Origin: Natroniella acetigena
GTDB taxonomy: Bacteria > Bacillota > Halanaerobiia > Halobacteroidales > Halobacteroidaceae
Direction of reading: 5' to 3'
DNA: 35,578 bases
Assembly: GCF_023227745.1 (NCBI RefSeq)
Contig: NZ_JALKBX010000023.1
Location: 1 to 35,578 of the forward strand
Positions 32,804 to 35,578 of the stretch are shown here, piece by piece (position 1 is the first letter of the stretch; the number at the start of each line of letters is the position of its first letter). The notes beneath the pieces are model-generated. The model was not told where the DNA came from, ran no database searches, and worked only from the letters and a program-made list of their open reading frames with translations. A program made the translations under genes and the position numbers.

Positions 32804-33268
32804 TTAATTATTCTCTACTACTTCTTCTAATTTCGCCTTTTCAGTTGTTGACAATAATTCATCAAGGGCCAACAAAATAACTAATCTATCTTCTAGCTTG
32901 GCAATTCCATCAATAAATTCTGTCTTTATTCCAGCCATTCCTCCTGAAGGTTGAGCAATCTGTTCCTGAGCAATCCTGACTACTTCAGAAGCATCATCAA
33001 CAATAAAACCTACATCAGTCTCATTAATTCTAACCACTATAATTCTAGTTTCAACTTCAGGATCATAATTAAATTCTAAACGCTTTCTTAAATCAATAAT
33101 TGTAATAATATCGCCTCTTAGATTAATAATCCCCTCAATAAAATCAGCACTCTGTGGTAACTTTGTTATTTCTTTCATTTTGATAATCTCTTGTACTTGT
33201 GTGATCTTAACTCCAAACTCTTCTCTTCCTAATTTAAAGACAATAAACTGATCAATCTTATTCATCAT
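32804..33268 (-). CDS. cheW: Chemotaxis coupling protein CheW
   Basis: Scaffold linking chemoreceptors to CheA, 154 residues, single CheW domain: QFIVFKLGREEFGV, INLRGDIITIIDLRKR, DVGFIVDDASEVVRI and a glycine-containing IDGIAKLEDRLVILL end. It stands away from other chemotaxis genes. Two adjacent ATG codons (33268 and 33265) follow GGGGGGAT-type sequence; either may be used. Confidence 0.94.
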   Translation of the reverse strand: MMNKIDQFIVFKLGREEFGVKITQVQEIIKMKEITKLPQSADFIEGIINLRGDIITIIDLRKRLEFNYDPEVETRIIVVRINETDVGFIVDDASEVVRIAQEQIAQPSGGMAGIKTEFIDGIAKLEDRLVILLALDELLSTTEKAKLEEVVENN

Positions 33269-33313
33269 TCATCCCCCCTCAATTTATAATACAATTTCTA
33301 AAAAAGAAAGTAA

Positions 33314-33530
33314 AGAATAAAATGACCAAAGGTCATTTTATTCTAGTGTACAGTTTACGGTTTACAGTTGACAGTGGATAGAAAAAATCTAAGAGCGGAT
33401 TTTTTCATCACAAAGGGTTCAAAGAACCCGAAGGAAAACCCTAAATTCAAAATCGCTTTAAACCTGTACTTCTAAAGCTTTTAAGGTTTTGCTCTTTAAC
33501 TGTAAACTGTACACTGCCAACTGTCAACTA
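33314..33530. repeat. Intergenic hairpin element, copy F
   Basis: Left palindrome AGAATAAAATGACC / GGTCATTTTATTCT (33314-33344, perfect 14 bp, loop AAA), then GTGTACAGTTTACGGTTTACAG with complementary right arm CTGTAAACTGTACACTGCCAACTGTCAACT. The right side abuts the pulA stop codon and has no flanking palindrome. A mini-hairpin lies inside. Confidence 0.82.
33401..33435 (+). repeat. Mini-hairpin element, copy 4, inside element F
   Basis: TTTTTCATCACAAA followed by the stem GGGTTC / GAACCC and CGAAGGA. Layout as in copies 1-3 with different stem bases. Confidence 0.55.
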
Positions 33531-35399
33531 TTACTTATATAGCACCATCGCACTAATCCTAGGAACAATCACCTGCTTACCAGTTAACACCTCCAATGTT
33601 TCAACCCCTGCCTCTTGGTCAGCAACTACAATCTTCCAGGTTCCTTCAGTCGGCAAGAAGAATTGTTGTGATTCTAAATAAGGATTATAAATTACTATAA
33701 TATCTTCCCATAAATCACCATTAGCATGCTCCTGTAATTGATAAGCAATTATACCTTCAGAGCTATCTAAAAATTTAAAGTATTTTTTTATCTGATCAGC
33801 AGTATTCATCCTAAATGCTGGATGTTCTCGTCGCAACTCAATTAATCCTTGGTAGTACTTAAAAGTATCATAGTTATATACCTTACGTTCCCATTCAATT
33901 TGATTAATTGCATCAGGAAAATTATAACTATTTTCCACCCCATACTTAGTTCTTAAAAATTCAACTCCTCCATGCAAGAATGGTATCCCTTGTGACGTCA
34001 ATACAATTGCATTAGCTAAATTATTCATTCTGACCTTATCCTCATCAATAACATTTGGATTACTTCTTTCAATCTTATCCCACAAGGTCAGATCATCATG
34101 GACCGAAACATAATTAATAACTTCTTCAGGATCGAAACTGAAAGAGTCAATTCCACCCATCACCCCTACTTTTACCTTTTGAATTGTCTCTTTATCTAAT
34201 TTCCCATTAACATAACCTTTATCTTCTCCTCTAGTACTCCCCTTTAGAGCATCCCTAAACTCATCATTGAAAACAGCAACTCCAGACTCTTGTTGGCTCC
34301 CCTTTCTCATCTGCTGCTCCATCGGTAATGGAGAAAAATCGGCCGTCCAGGGCTCCCCATAGACTATGATACTAGAATCGATCTCCTTTAATTCTTGAGC
34401 TAACAATTTCATCGTTTCTTGATCATGAAGAGCCATCAAATCAAACCTAAAACCATCTATATGATACTCCCTGGCCCAATACTTAACTGATTCAATAATA
34501 AATTTACGAACCATCGGATGTTCAGAAGCAACTTCATTACCACAACCTGAACCATTAGAATAATTACCATGTTCATCAAGTCGATAATAAACCTCAGGGG
34601 CCAACTTACCAAAATTAGAATTTCTAGTTTCATAGGTATGGTTATAAACAACATCCATCACTACTCTGATACCATTACGGTGTAAAGCTTTAATCATCTC
34701 CTTGGCTTCCCGAATTCTAACCAGTGGATTAGCAGAATCCCTAGCATAAGAACCTTCTGGAACATTATAATTTTGCGGATCATAGCCCCAATTATACTGA
34801 TAATCAACACTCTCATCGACAGTAGCAAAATCAAAGATAGGTAGTAGATGAATATGAGTAATCCCCAACTCCTTTAAATGAGCAACTCCGGTCTTGATCT
34901 CTGTCTTAGGAATCATCGTTTCTTCTTCAGTAAACGCTAAAAACTTGCCCTTATGCTCCATCCCTGAATGAGGTGAAATGGAAAAATCTTTGACATGCAT
35001 TTCATAGATAATACTATCTTCTAATTCAACCAGTGGAGGTTTTTGATCATTCTCCCACTCCACTGGATTAGTCTCTGCTAAATCAACAACTACCCCTTTA
35101 TGTCCATTCTGAACTACTGCTTTAGCATAAGGATCAACTACACACTTAATTTCATTATCTATTTCCACGATATAATTATAAAGTTTATTCTTTTGATCAC
35201 CAGCTACAGTTACACTCCATACCCCTTGTTCTTCCTGCTTCATCTTAACAACTTGCCCAGCCCCTTCTTGAGAAGGATCTGGTTCGTACAAAACCAAATC
35301 AACATTATTAGCCTTAGGAGACCAGACAGCAAAATCAGTCTGCTCAGGGCTATAGTTGGTTCCTAAGCTTCTATCTAAAGGATAGTCAGTACTCATCAT
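33531..35399 (-). CDS. pulA: Type I pullulanase, cytoplasmic
   Basis: Debranching enzyme cutting alpha-1,6 bonds of pullulan, glycogen or limit dextrin. The 622 residues have an N-terminal CBM48-like domain (5-115), the pullulanase type I signature YNWGYDP (202-208), and the GH13 catalytic residues D320 (DGFRFDLMALHD), E349 (VYGEPWTA) and D435 (SVHDDLTLW). No signal peptide, so it acts inside the cell, probably in glycogen turnover. ATG at 35397-35399 follows GGGAGGGG with seven bases between. Confidence 0.95.
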   Translation of the reverse strand: MMSTDYPLDRSLGTNYSPEQTDFAVWSPKANNVDLVLYEPDPSQEGAGQVVKMKQEEQGVWSVTVAGDQKNKLYNYIVEIDNEIKCVVDPYAKAVVQNGHKGVVVDLAETNPVEWENDQKPPLVELEDSIIYEMHVKDFSISPHSGMEHKGKFLAFTEEETMIPKTEIKTGVAHLKELGITHIHLLPIFDFATVDESVDYQYNWGYDPQNYNVPEGSYARDSANPLVRIREAKEMIKALHRNGIRVVMDVVYNHTYETRNSNFGKLAPEVYYRLDEHGNYSNGSGCGNEVASEHPMVRKFIIESVKYWAREYHIDGFRFDLMALHDQETMKLLAQELKEIDSSIIVYGEPWTADFSPLPMEQQMRKGSQQESGVAVFNDEFRDALKGSTRGEDKGYVNGKLDKETIQKVKVGVMGGIDSFSFDPEEVINYVSVHDDLTLWDKIERSNPNVIDEDKVRMNNLANAIVLTSQGIPFLHGGVEFLRTKYGVENSYNFPDAINQIEWERKVYNYDTFKYYQGLIELRREHPAFRMNTADQIKKYFKFLDSSEGIIAYQLQEHANGDLWEDIIVIYNPYLESQQFFLPTEGTWKIVVADQEAGVETLEVLTGKQVIVPRISAMVLYK

Positions 35400-35424
35400 T
35401 TAAACACCCCTCCCTGAAAAGCAA

Positions 35425-35578
35425 TTAATAGTTAATAATGAATAGTTAATAGTTGAAAAACCTTAAAACCAAAAATTATTTGCTGGAAATTTAAATTGAT
35501 ACTTAATTGATATATAGTTTCACTTTTAAAATTAAAATCTGCAACCAATAAACTTCAAAATCAGTTTCGAGAGGGCTA
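35425..35578. repeat. Left half of another hairpin-family element, cut by the window end
   Basis: TTAATAGTTAATAATGAATA and GTTAATAGTTGAAAAACCTT keep the head pattern of the family in a still more A/T-rich form, and TTGATATATAGTTTCACTTT recalls the palindrome beside copy E. The right half is out of the window. Confidence 0.45.

Overview
The window is low-GC DNA from an anaerobic, probably halophilic Firmicute. A bacterial pyrrolysine (Pyl) cassette next to trimethylamine methyltransferase genes, a pimelate-dependent biotin operon (bioW) and a T-box leader fit the Halanaerobiales (Acetohalobium/Halobacteroidaceae-like). This placement is inferred from gene content; no marker gene such as 16S rRNA is present.

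Layout. (1) 1-1690: an IS200/IS605-type element (minus strand) with a small ribbon-helix-helix-like gene too short for routine ORF calling, an intact Y1 transposase tnpA, and a tnpB that has lost its 3' catalytic end. (2) 1819-6870, minus: a pyrrolysine operon in the order pylSn-pylSc-pylB-pylC-pylD-DUF1638. (3) 6948-10567, minus: the methyltransferase module, with tRNA-Pyl (pylT, anticodon CUA), a decayed tandem copy of pylT, then mttB carrying an in-frame amber codon read as pyrrolysine, then its corrinoid protein mttC. mttB must be annotated as one gene across the amber at 8382-8384. (4) 10815-12157, minus: DAHP synthase under a T-box riboswitch and a consensus promoter. (5) 12202-18010, minus: biotin operon bioB-bioY-bioW-bioF-bioD-bioA behind a BirA-type operator, with a hairpin-rich repeat lying between bioD and bioA. 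(6) 18053-21292, minus: queG with a Na/Pi-cotransporter gene, then a small ferredoxin. (7) 21837-29928: mixed genes (class V aminotransferase, radical SAM/B12 protein, CBS protein, MFS and AEC transporters, an unrecognised HTH protein). (8) 30179-35399, minus: aconitase B, CheW, type I pullulanase.

How it fits together: PylB, PylC and PylD make pyrrolysine from lysine; the split synthetase PylSn+PylSc charges pylT; this allows full-length MttB, which demethylates trimethylamine onto the corrinoid of MttC. No corrinoid activator and no second methyltransferase acting on methyl-MttC is in the window.

Less ordinary signals: (a) a 31-codon reading frame in the mttB leader with three in-frame TAGs and no TAA or TGA, ending in a TGATG overlap with the mttB start; it would be fully translated only if UAG is decoded, but it lacks a clear ribosome binding site. 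(b) The tandem pylT duplication with one damaged copy. (c) Amber stops on bioA, bioD and the ferredoxin, each followed closely by a second in-frame stop. (d) A dispersed family of long intergenic hairpin elements whose arms differ by locus but still pair, and a separate ~50-bp mini-hairpin, one copy of which is nested inside a larger element and whose stems also co-vary.
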